Of a stretch of 64,000 bases of DNA, positions 34,769 to 43,011 are shown in pieces (the stretch's first letter is position 1; each line of letters begins with the position of its first letter). Source of the stretch: CAVUCH01 sp963697705 (GTDB lineage Bacteria; Acidobacteriota; Vicinamibacteria; Vicinamibacterales; JAENWD01); the NCBI GenBank assembly GCA_963697705.1, contig CAVOPA010000003.1, positions 1,054,001-1,118,000 of the forward strand, in the 5' to 3' direction. The position numbers were made by a program, and so were the translations under genes. The notes beneath the pieces are model-generated. The model saw only the letters and a list, made by a program, of their open reading frames with translations. It did no database searches and was not told the origin of the DNA.

Positions 34769-35896
34769 TCAACGCCTCCCGAGCGCGGCGTTGAGCGCCT
34801 GCAGCAGCCGGCCGCTCGGGTCGGCAAAGTACTCCCAGAACATCACACCCGCGAGGTGCTGGTCTCGGACGTAGCGCGCTTTCATGCGGAGCGACCGCTC
34901 GTCTTCCACGCTGGCGAAGATGCGGCGCTCGCGGTGCCAGAGGTACGGCGCCTGCGCGCGCCGGTCCCAGCCGCGCAGCCAGCCTCCGTCTGCCGCCACC
35001 AGCGCGTCGATGCCTGCGGGCGACAGGTCGAGCGGCAGGGCCGCCGGCTGGCCGGGTTGATACAGGCCGTTCCGCTCGGCGGTGACCTGTTCCCACGCAC
35101 GCCCGTAGAACGGCACGCCGACAACGAGCTTCGAGGCCGGCACACCGGCACTGCGGAAGTCGCGGACGACACGCTCGACTGAGAGCTGCTTGTCATCGTC
35201 GGGATGCGGTCGCAGGTTGGCGTGATGGCCGGTCGTCCGATCGACCGATTGCACGCGGAAGTCGTAGGTCATCAGGTTCACGAAGTCGACGGAGCGCTGC
35301 ACCAGGCCCATCTCGGTATGCGCCAGGAACGCAGGGAACGCGCCCGCCGCCATCGTCAGCAGCAGCGGCTGCCCCGCCGGCGCCGCCGCATCGAGGGCGG
35401 AGCGCAGCGCGTCCATGAGCGCGGTGAAGTTCGCGGTGTCTTCCGGCCGGTACGGGTTCGAATCGCCGGGGAGCGCCGGGTACTCCCAGTCGATGTCGAC
35501 GCCGTCGAGCGCGTGGCGGCGCACGAACGAAACGGCGCTGTCGGCAAAACGGCGCCGGCTCTCCGGTGTGAGAGCGGCGTCCGAGAAGCCCTTCGACCAG
35601 GTCCAGCCGCCAATCGACACCAGCACCCTCAGGTGTGGATGCGCGCGCCGGATCTCGCCAAGCACCCGAAAGTTCTCTCCGTCCTGCGGTGAGCCTTCCA
35701 CGACCTCGCCATCGACGACGTTCGCAAAGGCGTAGTTGATGTGCGTCAGCTGCGTCGCGTCCACGTCCCCCACCGCCAGCAGCCGCGCACGTGGAAAGAC
35801 GTAGCCGACGATGACGCGATCCGCACGGTGCGCCTCGACGGCGAGCTCCGCGGCAGCCACAAGGACGATGCACAGGAACATGGGGATTCTGGACAT
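34769..35896 (-). CDS. Glycoside hydrolase family 18 protein (chitinase-like)
   Basis: 375 residues with a signal peptide (MFLCIVLVAAAELAVEA). GH18 TIM-barrel motifs: VIVGYVFPRARLLAV, THINYAFANV, LRVLVSIGGWTWSKGF (SxGG), LDGVDIDWEYPALPG (the DxxDxDxE catalytic motif with its Glu intact), FVNLMTYDFR (YxR-type strand) and GVMFWEYFAD. Probably a secreted endo-acting chitinase, or an endo-N-acetylglucosaminidase; no carbohydrate-binding module is present. No Shine-Dalgarno sequence is obvious, since the upstream bases run into ATTCGGA heptamers. Confidence 0.9.
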   Translation of the reverse strand: MSRIPMFLCIVLVAAAELAVEAHRADRVIVGYVFPRARLLAVGDVDATQLTHINYAFANVVDGEVVEGSPQDGENFRVLGEIRRAHPHLRVLVSIGGWTWSKGFSDAALTPESRRRFADSAVSFVRRHALDGVDIDWEYPALPGDSNPYRPEDTANFTALMDALRSALDAAAPAGQPLLLTMAAGAFPAFLAHTEMGLVQRSVDFVNLMTYDFRVQSVDRTTGHHANLRPHPDDDKQLSVERVVRDFRSAGVPASKLVVGVPFYGRAWEQVTAERNGLYQPGQPAALPLDLSPAGIDALVAADGGWLRGWDRRAQAPYLWHRERRIFASVEDERSLRMKARYVRDQHLAGVMFWEYFADPSGRLLQALNAALGRR

Positions 35897-35904
35897 GGGA
35901 GATT

Positions 35905-36160
35905 AATTCGGAAGACGGAGTGCGGAGTTCGGAATTAGGTCGGAGTTCGGAATTCGGAGTGCGGAGTGCAGGGTACGGAAGTTTGATTGCTCGAAACCGA
36001 ACGGGCGAGCAATTCCTTCTGCACCTGGGCGAAGGCGGCGCAGGAGAATCAAGCCCAGCCTCGGTCGTTGAAGCAATCACCCTCCGTACCGTGCATTCCG
36101 CACTCCGAACTCCACCCTCATTCCGAATTCCGCACGCCGGATTCCGAATTCGGGAGTTTT
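35905..36160. repeat. Heptamer island ATTCGGA / TTCCGAA, two inverted arms around a hairpin
   Basis: The left arm (about 35905-35965) reads GGAATTC/GGAGTTC units. The right arm (about 36090-36160) reads TTCCGAA/TTCCGCA units. The 120-bp centre holds an 8-bp inverted repeat, ATTGCTCG (35986-35993) with CGAGCAAT (36006-36013). This is the divergent promoter region of the GH18 and enolase-superfamily genes. Confidence 0.85.
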
Positions 36161-36180
36161 TCTCCGTATATCATCTGCCA

Positions 36181-37416
36181 ATGTCCCGGCTGTCGCGTCG
36201 CGCGGCGCTCGAGATGCTCGGCGGAGCCGCAGGTGCGTTGCTGGTCCGCCCCGCGGCCGTGCGTGCGCAGCCGGTCACCGCGCCGGGCCGTTCGCGCATC
36301 GCCAGCATCGACGTGTTCCCGGTGCGCTATCCAATGGCCGGGCGCTTCAAGTTCTTCGAGGGTCCCGACGGATCGCCCACCGGCCGGCCTGCTGTGCTCG
36401 TGCGCATCACGGACGATGCGGGTGTGGTCGGCTGGGGCGAGAGCGTGCCGATCCCGAAGTGGAGCGAGGAGACCATCGAGACCGCGACGACGACCATCGC
36501 CCGCTACCTCGCACCGGAGCTGGTGGGTCGTGACAGCGCGGACCTCGAGGGTGCACACGCGGTGATGGACCACGCGATCGCGCCCGCGTTCTCGACCGGG
36601 CAGCCGATAGCGAAGGCGGGGATCGACATCGCGCTGCACGACCTGCTCGGGAAGCGCGCCGGGCTGACGCTGCCGAAACTGTGGGGGCGCACGCCGAGCG
36701 AGTCGCTCACCCTCAGTTGGACGGTGAGCACGGCGACGCTCGAAGATATCGAGCCGCTCGTCGCCGCCGGACGCGCGAAGGGATACGAGCACTTCAACGT
36801 GAAGGTCGGCACGACCGCCGACTTCGACGTAGAGGTGTGTCGGCGCGTGCGCGCGCTCGCGCCGCGCACGTTCCTGTGGGCCGACGCGAACTGCGGCTAC
36901 GACGTCGATACGGCGCTGGCCGTGGCGCCGCGTCTTGCGGACGTGGGCGTCGACGTGCTCGAGGCGCCGCTTCGCCCGAACCGGATCCAGGGCTACCAGG
37001 CGCTCCGGCGCCAGCGAGCGCTGCCCATTCTGATGGACGAAGGCATCGTCTCGCCGGTGGAGCTCGCCGAGTTCATCCACCTCGGGATGCTCGACGGCGT
37101 GGCGATGAAGCCGTCACGGTGCGGTGGCCTGATCCCCGCCCGCCGGCAGATCGAGATGCTGCTCGACGCCGGCCTGCTGTGGCTGGCGAGCGGCCTCACC
37201 GATCCCGACGTGTCGCTCGCCGCAACCGTGGCGTTGTTCACTGCCTTCGGACAGCAGCGACCGTGTGCGCTGAACGGCCCGCAGTTCCTGGCCCACAGCG
37301 TCGTCGATCGGCCGTTCGTGCCTGTGGCCGGCCGCCTGACACCGTTGAAGGAGCCAGGCCTGGGCGTCACCGTCATCGAATCGAAGGTGCGGGCCATCCA
37401 GGATCGGACTGGCTGA
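36181..37416 (+). CDS. Tat-exported mandelate racemase/muconate lactonizing enzyme family protein
   Basis: 411 residues with a twin-arginine signal (LSRRAALEMLGGAAGALLV, cut after AQ near residue 31). Enolase-superfamily barrel: GWGESVPIPKWSEET capping loop, IAKAGIDIALHDLLGKRAG, HFNVKVGTTADFD (one Lys of the KxK motif; the first position is Asn), metal ligands in WADANCGYD, VLEAPLRP and LMDEGIVSP, and the opposite-face Lys in AMKPSRCGG. It likely abstracts a proton alpha to a carboxylate (racemase, epimerase or sugar-acid dehydratase). Followed 60 bp later by a Gfo/Idh/MocA enzyme, so a sugar-acid pathway is plausible. Export of this cytoplasmic-type fold is unusual. Confidence 0.86.
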   Translation: MSRLSRRAALEMLGGAAGALLVRPAAVRAQPVTAPGRSRIASIDVFPVRYPMAGRFKFFEGPDGSPTGRPAVLVRITDDAGVVGWGESVPIPKWSEETIETATTTIARYLAPELVGRDSADLEGAHAVMDHAIAPAFSTGQPIAKAGIDIALHDLLGKRAGLTLPKLWGRTPSESLTLSWTVSTATLEDIEPLVAAGRAKGYEHFNVKVGTTADFDVEVCRRVRALAPRTFLWADANCGYDVDTALAVAPRLADVGVDVLEAPLRPNRIQGYQALRRQRALPILMDEGIVSPVELAEFIHLGMLDGVAMKPSRCGGLIPARRQIEMLLDAGLLWLASGLTDPDVSLAATVALFTAFGQQRPCALNGPQFLAHSVVDRPFVPVAGRLTPLKEPGLGVTVIESKVRAIQDRTG

Positions 37417-37476
37417 GACCGCCACGCCCATCGATGTCCAGACAGCCGACCATGGGCAACAGCGAGGAGGATCGCC

Positions 37477-38742
37477 ATGTCAGACGCCACGATCGACCGC
37501 CGCCAATTCATCTCGACGGGCATTGGCCTGGCGGCGGCCCTCGCGCCGGCCGGGCTGCGGGCGCGCGGACCGAACGATCGCATCGGCCTCGGCATCATCG
37601 GGTGCGGCTCACGCGGCAACTACCTGCTGGGCGAAACGTTTGCCGCCGCCGCAGACCGCGTCGAGATCGTCGCCCTCGCTGACGTGTGGGCCGTGGCACG
37701 CGACGCCATGGCACACCGCGTGGCCAGCACGGGCGGCCGCGCGGCACCGAAACTGTTCGCGCGGTATCCCGATCTGCTCGCGATGCCGCAGGTGGACGCC
37801 GTCATCATCGCGACCCCCGACTTCGCGCATCCTGGCGTCCTGGTCGACGCGGTGAAGGCCGGCAAGGACGCCTTCGTCGAAAAGCCCCTGTGCGCGCGGC
37901 TCGAGGATGCCGTCACCGCGCTCGACGCCGTCACCGCAAGCTCACGCATCGTGCAGGTGGGAACCCAGCGCCGCAGCAGCGCGCGGTTCAGGGCTGCCGC
38001 GGAGTACGTGCGCTCGGGTGCGCTCGGCCCGATCTGCAAGATCGAGACGGCGTGGAACCGCAACGTCCCGAGCTGGGCCCGGCCCGTCGACAACGTTCGC
38101 GCCGAGGACGTGGATTGGGAGCAGTTCCAGATGTACCTGGAGCGGCGGCCGTTCGACCCGGTGCGGTTGCGGAGCTGGCAATGGTTCTACCAGCAGACCA
38201 CCGGGCTCGTCGGGCTGCTCGGCAGCCACCTGATCGACGTCGCGCAGTGGTTCATGGACGATCCGCACCCGGCGACCGCCGTCGCGCTCGGCGGCCGCTA
38301 CACGTGGAAGGACGGCCGCGAGATCAGCGACACGGCCGAGTACGTGCTCGAGTACCCGAAGGGCTGGCTGCTCACGTTCTCCTCGCGCCTCGGGTCGGGG
38401 CCCGAAACCGACTACACCGTCTTCTATGGCAAGACGCGGACGCTCGACACGCGTGACTGGGTGAGCCGTCCGGCCGACAACACGCGGCCGGCGGACGCAC
38501 GCGACGTCACGCTGCCGGACGTCCCCGATCCCCGGAGTCACGTCGGCAACTGGATCGACTGCCTCGTCTCGCGGGCGCGGCCGAATGCGCCGATTGAGGT
38601 GGGCTACTCGCACGCCGTCGCGTGCTGCCTCGCCCGCGAAGCCGAGCGGACCGGCCGGCGCATGCGATACGACGCCGCCGCCCGCCGGATCGTGGAAGAC
38701 GGCGCGGGAACCGTGACCGCCAGGGGGAGAGAGAGAGGCTAA
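37477..38742 (+). CDS. Gfo/Idh/MocA family oxidoreductase with Tat-like signal
   Basis: 421 residues. The N-terminus DRRQFISTGIGLAAALAPAG looks like a Tat signal. Rossmann motif LGIIGCGSRGNYLLGE, VIIATPDFAHPG, and the family hallmark FVEKPLCARLEDA (EKP). The C-terminal alpha/beta domain carries WNRNVPSWARPVDNV, GLVGLLGSHLIDVAQWFMDD and DYTVFYGKTRTL. NAD(P)-dependent sugar or sugar-acid oxidation or isomerisation is typical. ATG at 37477 with GAGGAGG. It follows the enolase-superfamily gene closely. The TAA stop (38740-38742) is part of the first GGGCTAA heptamer of the next island. Confidence 0.87.
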   Translation: MSDATIDRRQFISTGIGLAAALAPAGLRARGPNDRIGLGIIGCGSRGNYLLGETFAAAADRVEIVALADVWAVARDAMAHRVASTGGRAAPKLFARYPDLLAMPQVDAVIIATPDFAHPGVLVDAVKAGKDAFVEKPLCARLEDAVTALDAVTASSRIVQVGTQRRSSARFRAAAEYVRSGALGPICKIETAWNRNVPSWARPVDNVRAEDVDWEQFQMYLERRPFDPVRLRSWQWFYQQTTGLVGLLGSHLIDVAQWFMDDPHPATAVALGGRYTWKDGREISDTAEYVLEYPKGWLLTFSSRLGSGPETDYTVFYGKTRTLDTRDWVSRPADNTRPADARDVTLPDVPDPRSHVGNWIDCLVSRARPNAPIEVGYSHAVACCLAREAERTGRRMRYDAAARRIVEDGAGTVTARGRERG

Positions 38743-38888
38743 GGGCTAAGGGCTAAGGGCTAAGGGCTAAGGCTAGGAGCTGGGCCTGGGGCCGGCGGCT
38801 AGAAAGGCTGAGGGCTGGTGGGACTGAGGCAGCCTCGCCGTTGACCACAGCCTTTAGCCCTTAGCCCTTAGCCTTTAGCCTTTAGCCC
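38737..38888. repeat. Heptamer island GGGCTAA / TTAGCCC, inverted arms
   Basis: The left arm (38737-38768) has about four GGGCTAA units, the first of which contains the stop codon of the Gfo/Idh/MocA gene. The right arm (about 38848-38888) has TTAGCCC/TTAGCCT units. The arms could pair in RNA around a centre of about 80 nt. The citrate synthase promoter should lie downstream of it. Confidence 0.9.
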
Positions 38889-39066
38889 TCAGGCGTAGCC
38901 TCCGGCCTCCGGTCCGTTCGTCTATCATGTCGGTATGAGGGTCCGTCGGCAGCGACGGCCCGCAGACACCTACGCCTGCCTGCCTTCGCTGCCCGCGATC
39001 CCGCGTCAGTGCGCCGGCCCCGGCGCGTCGTTCATATCTGTGGCTGATCCCCACCACGGAGGACTC

Positions 39067-40359
39067 ATGGCCAGCGACACGCTCACGGTCATCGACAATC
39101 GCACCGGCAAGCAGTACGAGGTCCCGATCACGGACGGGACGATTCCCAGCATGGAGCTGCGCAAGATCAAGGCGTCCGCCGACGACTTCGGTCTCATGAC
39201 CTACGACCCGGCGTTCATGAACACGGCCAACTGCCGGAGCGCGATCACGTTCATCGATGGCGATCGCGGCATCCTGCGCTATCGCGGCTACCCGATCGAA
39301 GAGCTCGCCGAGAGCACGCCGTTTCTCGAAGTGGCGTGGCTCCTCCTCCGCGGCGAACTGCCGACGCCGAGTGAGTCTGCCGCGTGGACGACGGATGTCA
39401 TGATGCACACGATGGTGCACGAGAACATCAAGAAGCTGATGGAGGGCTTTCGCTACGACGCGCACCCGATGGGCATCTTCCTGAGCACGGTCGGCGCGCT
39501 CTCGACGTTCTACGCCGACGCCAAGGAGGTGCAGGACGAAGCGTCCAGGTGCCTCCAGATTCTGAGGCTCGTCGGCAAGGTGCCGACCATCGCGGCCTAC
39601 ACTTACCGGCATCACCTGGGACTGCCGTACGTGCTGCCCGACAACGAGCTGTCGTACACCGGCAACTTCCTCAACATGCTGTTCAAGCGCACCGAGCCGA
39701 AGTACGCGAGCAACCCGGTGCTCGAGCGCGCACTCGACGTCCTGTTCATCCTGCACGCCGACCACGAACAGAACTGCAGCACGACGACCATGCGCGGCAT
39801 CGGCAGCTCGCACGCCGACCCGTACGTCTCGCTCGCCGGAGCGGCGGCGGCGCTCTACGGCCCGCTGCACGGCGGCGCCAACGAGGCGGTGCTGCGGATG
39901 CTGGCGGAGATCGGGTCGGTCGCGCACGTGCCCGCGTTCATCACGCGGATCAAGGCGGGCGAGGGGCGGTTGATGGGCTTCGGGCATCGCGTTTACAAGT
40001 CGTACGACCCGCGCGCGAAGATCCTGAAGGAGATGGCGCACCAGGTCTTCAGCGTGCTCGGCACGAGCCCGCTGCTCGACATCGCCATCGAGCTCGAGCG
40101 GATCGCGCTCTCCGACGAGTACTTCGTCTCGCGCAAGCTGTACCCGAACGTGGACTTCTACTCGGGGCTGATCTACCAGGCGATGAAGTTCCCGATCGAG
40201 ATGTTCCCGGTGCTGTTCGCGATCCCTCGGACCGTCGGCTGGCTGGCGCAGTGGGACGAGATGATGCGCGACCCGGAACAGAAGATCGCGCGGCCGCGGC
40301 AGGTGTACACCGGACCCGTTCTCCGGCACGTCACGGAGAAGCTGGTCGGCGCACGATAG
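39067..40359 (+). CDS. gltA: Citrate synthase
   Basis: 430-residue citrate synthase, the entry enzyme of the TCA cycle (oxaloacetate plus acetyl-CoA to citrate). Hallmarks: TFIDGDRGILRYRGYPIEEL, LHADHEQNCSTTTMR, AALYGPLHGGANEAVLRML (catalytic His), RLMGFGHRVYKSYDPRAKIL (second His) and NVDFYSGLIYQAM (catalytic Asp). The length and the N-terminal beta region match the type II (GltA-like, hexameric) group. The ATG at 39067 follows GGAGGA; the longer frame from 38935 has no family similarity. Monocistronic. Confidence 0.95.
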   Translation: MASDTLTVIDNRTGKQYEVPITDGTIPSMELRKIKASADDFGLMTYDPAFMNTANCRSAITFIDGDRGILRYRGYPIEELAESTPFLEVAWLLLRGELPTPSESAAWTTDVMMHTMVHENIKKLMEGFRYDAHPMGIFLSTVGALSTFYADAKEVQDEASRCLQILRLVGKVPTIAAYTYRHHLGLPYVLPDNELSYTGNFLNMLFKRTEPKYASNPVLERALDVLFILHADHEQNCSTTTMRGIGSSHADPYVSLAGAAAALYGPLHGGANEAVLRMLAEIGSVAHVPAFITRIKAGEGRLMGFGHRVYKSYDPRAKILKEMAHQVFSVLGTSPLLDIAIELERIALSDEYFVSRKLYPNVDFYSGLIYQAMKFPIEMFPVLFAIPRTVGWLAQWDEMMRDPEQKIARPRQVYTGPVLRHVTEKLVGAR

Positions 40360-40432
40360 GGTCACCTGGCAGGCTCGGGGTGCGGCTGTCGGCCGCGCCC
40401 CAGCCTGCAGTCGTTCAAGCGTCTTCAGCCGC

Positions 40433-40486
40433 CAGCCGCCAGCCCCCAGCCGCCAGCCTCCAGCCTCCAGCCCCCAGCCTCCAGCC
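40433..40486. repeat. Heptamer island CAGCCTC / CAGCCCC
   Basis: About seven CCAGCCT/CCAGCCG units between convergent citrate synthase and FG-GAP genes; the right edge touches the stop codon (40487-40489) of the leftward gene. Confidence 0.88.
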
Positions 40487-42206
40487 CTACTTGGCCTTCT
40501 TGATCGTCACCAGTTGCCGCGCCTTGACCGCGCGGCTGACGGTGTGGGTCCCGTCCGGCCAGCGCACGTCGATCTCCTCGACCAGCTCCGTCTTCCCGAG
40601 GCCGAAGTGGGCGCGCGGATCGTGCGTGCTCAGAAACGAGTCACCCGCGGCGACGTCACGGAACTGCCGGCGGCCCGCCGCCGTGATGGTGATGCGGGTG
40701 CCGATCGGATTCGGCTCGCCCTTGCTGCCCTCGGTGGCGACGGTGAGCCACGCGCCCGGGGCTCCCGTGTTGTGCAGCAGGCTGGGCGGACGATCGAGGT
40801 GGGTGATCAGCAGATCGAGCTTTCCGTCGTTGTCGTAGTCGCCGACCGCCAGCCCGCGGCTCGACCAGCGCTCGCGCGAGACCGGGTCCGGCCTCGCCGG
40901 TCACGTCGCGGAACATCGGTGTCGCACCGGGGCCCCGATTCTCGGCGAGCAGGTTCAGCTGCGCGTAGCTGCCCGCCAGCTCCGGGTGCGCATCGATCTG
41001 CGGGTAGATGTGCCCGTTGGCGATCACGATGTCGAGATCCCCGTCGTTGTCCAGATCCGCGAACGCCGTGCCCCACGACAGGGCTTTGAATGTCATCGGC
41101 CCGATGCCCGTGGCCCGCGACACGTCCTCGAACAGCCCGTCGCCAAGGCCGGCGGTGAGCGTGCAGAAGTCCTCGGCGAAGTTCGTGACCAGGATGTCGA
41201 AGCGCCCGTGCCCCATCACGTCGCCGACGGCGACGCCCATGCTCGCCTGCGCGGCGCCTTTCTCATCGAGCGCGCAGCCCGACCAGGTGCCGACTTCCTT
41301 GAACGTGCCGTTCCCCTCGTTGCGATAGAGGTAGTTGGGATCCGAGTCGTTGGCCACGAACACGTCGACGTCGCCGTCATCGTCGAAGTCGAACGCGCGC
41401 ACGCCGAGCCCGAAGGCGAGCGCGCGATCCTGCATGCCGGCGGCGGCCGTGGCGTCGACGAACGTGCCGCGATCGTTGCGGAAGAAGTGATCGGGCGCGC
41501 CCTTCATGCCGAAGGGTCCGAAGGCGACCATCTCGACCCCCTTCCAGCTGAGGGACCGCTTCGCATGGAGCACGTCCTCCATCGACGTCTCGATGTAGGC
41601 GGCGACGTAGAGGTCGAGATCGCCGTCGCCGTCCGCGTCGAAGAAGGCGGCGCCGGTGTTCCATCCGGGTGACTCGAGCCCGACCCGCGCCGCGATGTTC
41701 TCGAAGCGGCCGTTCCCCAGGTTGCGATAGAGCAGGTTCGGACCGAAGGCGGTGACGAAGATGTCGGGCCAGCCGTCGCCGTCCACGTCGGCGACCGCGA
41801 CGCCCTGGCCCCATCGCCCCTCGCCGCCGACGCCGGCCGCGTCCGTCACGTCCCGGAAGGTGCCGTCGGGCATCCCTTCATACAGCGCGTTCCTGCCGCG
41901 CTCGACTACCGAGGCGCCGTCCAACGCCCACGCGTTCACGACGTAGATGTCGAGGCGGCCGTCTCGATTGAAGTCGAGGAAGGCGGCGCCGCTGCCGAGG
42001 GAATCGAGCAGGTGATCCTTGCCTGGCCGTCCGGCCAGAAGGACGCGGGTGACGCCGGCCTCGGGCGCCACGTCGACGAACTGGAAGGCGCCACCCGCGC
42101 GCGCCTGCGAGGCCGCAGTGGTGGGCGCGGGACGCGCGAGCAGAGTCAGAGTGAGAACCAGCGCGGCGCCCGATGCAGCCGCGCCAGTCCCTGATCGCCA
42201 GGACAT
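40487..42206 (-). pseudogene. FG-GAP/CRTAC1 family protein with ASPIC/UnbV domain, +1 frameshift
   Basis: Signal peptide (GAALVLTLTLLARPAPTTAA), then repeated FG-GAP/VCBS calcium-binding units (FLDFNRDGRLDIYVVN, DVDGDGWPDIFVTAF, FDADGDGDLDLYVAAY, FDFDDDGDVDVFVAND, DLDNDGDLDIVIANG) forming a beta-propeller. The frame 42206-40656 loses similarity after FRDVTGEAGPG. From there the other frame continues sensibly (RERWSSRGLAVGDYDNDGKL, then an ASPIC/UnbV domain with GTRITITAAGRRQF, HFGLGKTELVEEIDVRWPDG) to the TAG at 40487. One extra G in the GGG run at 40884-40886 explains it; corrected, the product is 572 residues. Either an assembly error or a disrupted gene. Secreted, function unknown; CRTAC1-like proteins are common in Acidobacteriota and Planctomycetes. 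Confidence 0.82.
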
Positions 42207-42216
42207 CCGGCTCCGT

Positions 42217-42789
42217 CTACTTCGCCGGCTTCATCAGGTCGGCGACCACCGCCTGCACCTTGTTCCATTCGGCGTCGAGAGCCGGCGTCTTCGCGTCGCG
42301 GCCCATTCCCGCGATCGCGCGTGACGATTCGAGCAGCCGCTGCTTTGCCGCTTTCGTGACGATGACGAAGCCTTCGTCGTAGATGCCCTGCGCCTCACCC
42401 GCGGCATTGTGATGATGGCCACCCTGCAGCAGTCGCTTCCGCACGGCACCCACGGCGTTGTCGCCTTCCGTCGCGAGCTGCGCCACGTCGGCCGCGAGCG
42501 CCTCGATGGCGGCGCGGCCGCCGGCCGCGTCGTTCGCCGCGATCGCCTTTCGTGCGCGATCGAGCTGCACCTGGGCATGAGCGTAGGTGGCCGAGAGAAT
42601 CGAGCGCACGAGGTTCGTCTCGGTGTTCTTCAGCGCAAGAATGCCGTCGGCCAGCGTGTTGTAGGTTGCAACCATCTCGCTCGGTGTGGCGGGCTGTGAG
42701 CCGCCCTGCGCAGCCGCCGGCGCGGCGCAGGCAGCGACGACGAACGAGGCGAGCATGATGCGATTGAGCGGGCGTGAACGTGAAGTCAT
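42217..42789 (-). CDS. Secreted hypothetical helical protein
   Basis: 190 residues with a signal peptide (IMLASFVVAACAAPAAAQ). The mature part is predicted all-helical: SEMVATYNTLADGILALKNT, NLVRSILSATYAHAQVQLDR, AALEALAADVAQLATEGDN (approximate), a GGHHH stretch, and two C-terminal helices. It resembles a four-helix bundle, but I recognise no family. The ATG at 42789 is preceded by GGAG at good spacing. It ends 10 bp before the start of the FG-GAP gene on the same strand, so the two are probably co-transcribed. Confidence 0.72.
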   Translation of the reverse strand: MTSRSRPLNRIMLASFVVAACAAPAAAQGGSQPATPSEMVATYNTLADGILALKNTETNLVRSILSATYAHAQVQLDRARKAIAANDAAGGRAAIEALAADVAQLATEGDNAVGAVRKRLLQGGHHHNAAGEAQGIYDEGFVIVTKAAKQRLLESSRAIAGMGRDAKTPALDAEWNKVQAVVADLMKPAK

Positions 42790-42850
42790 GAATTCATCTC
42801 CGTATTCCAGAACTGCGCATCCCGCAATGCCTGAGACAATCACCTCTCCC

Positions 42851-42874
42851 GTAGTGCCCACCTTCAGGTGGGCC
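42851..42874. repeat. REP-like palindrome (GTAGTGCCCACC variant)
   Basis: GTAGTGCCCACCTTCAGGTG then GGC: the stem changed by a compensating pair (CCCACC/GGTGGG), which preserves the hairpin. Upstream of the secreted hypothetical gene and divergent from rlmD. Confidence 0.8.
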
Positions 42875-43011
42875 GACAAACTGCGAGGCAACCACACCGG
42901 GAATCGAGAGACCAGCGCGGGCGAGCGGACCAGGTGCTGAGCCGACCAAATTGTATCCGGCCGGGCCGCGGGTGTCGAAAGGGCGGCCGCACGAAGTGAC
43001 ACAATGCGAGG

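Noticed and set aside
39384..40838. 484-codon plus-strand frame across citrate synthase and the following repeats
   Set aside because: It runs through the repeat island and has no motif; citrate synthase occupies the true frame.
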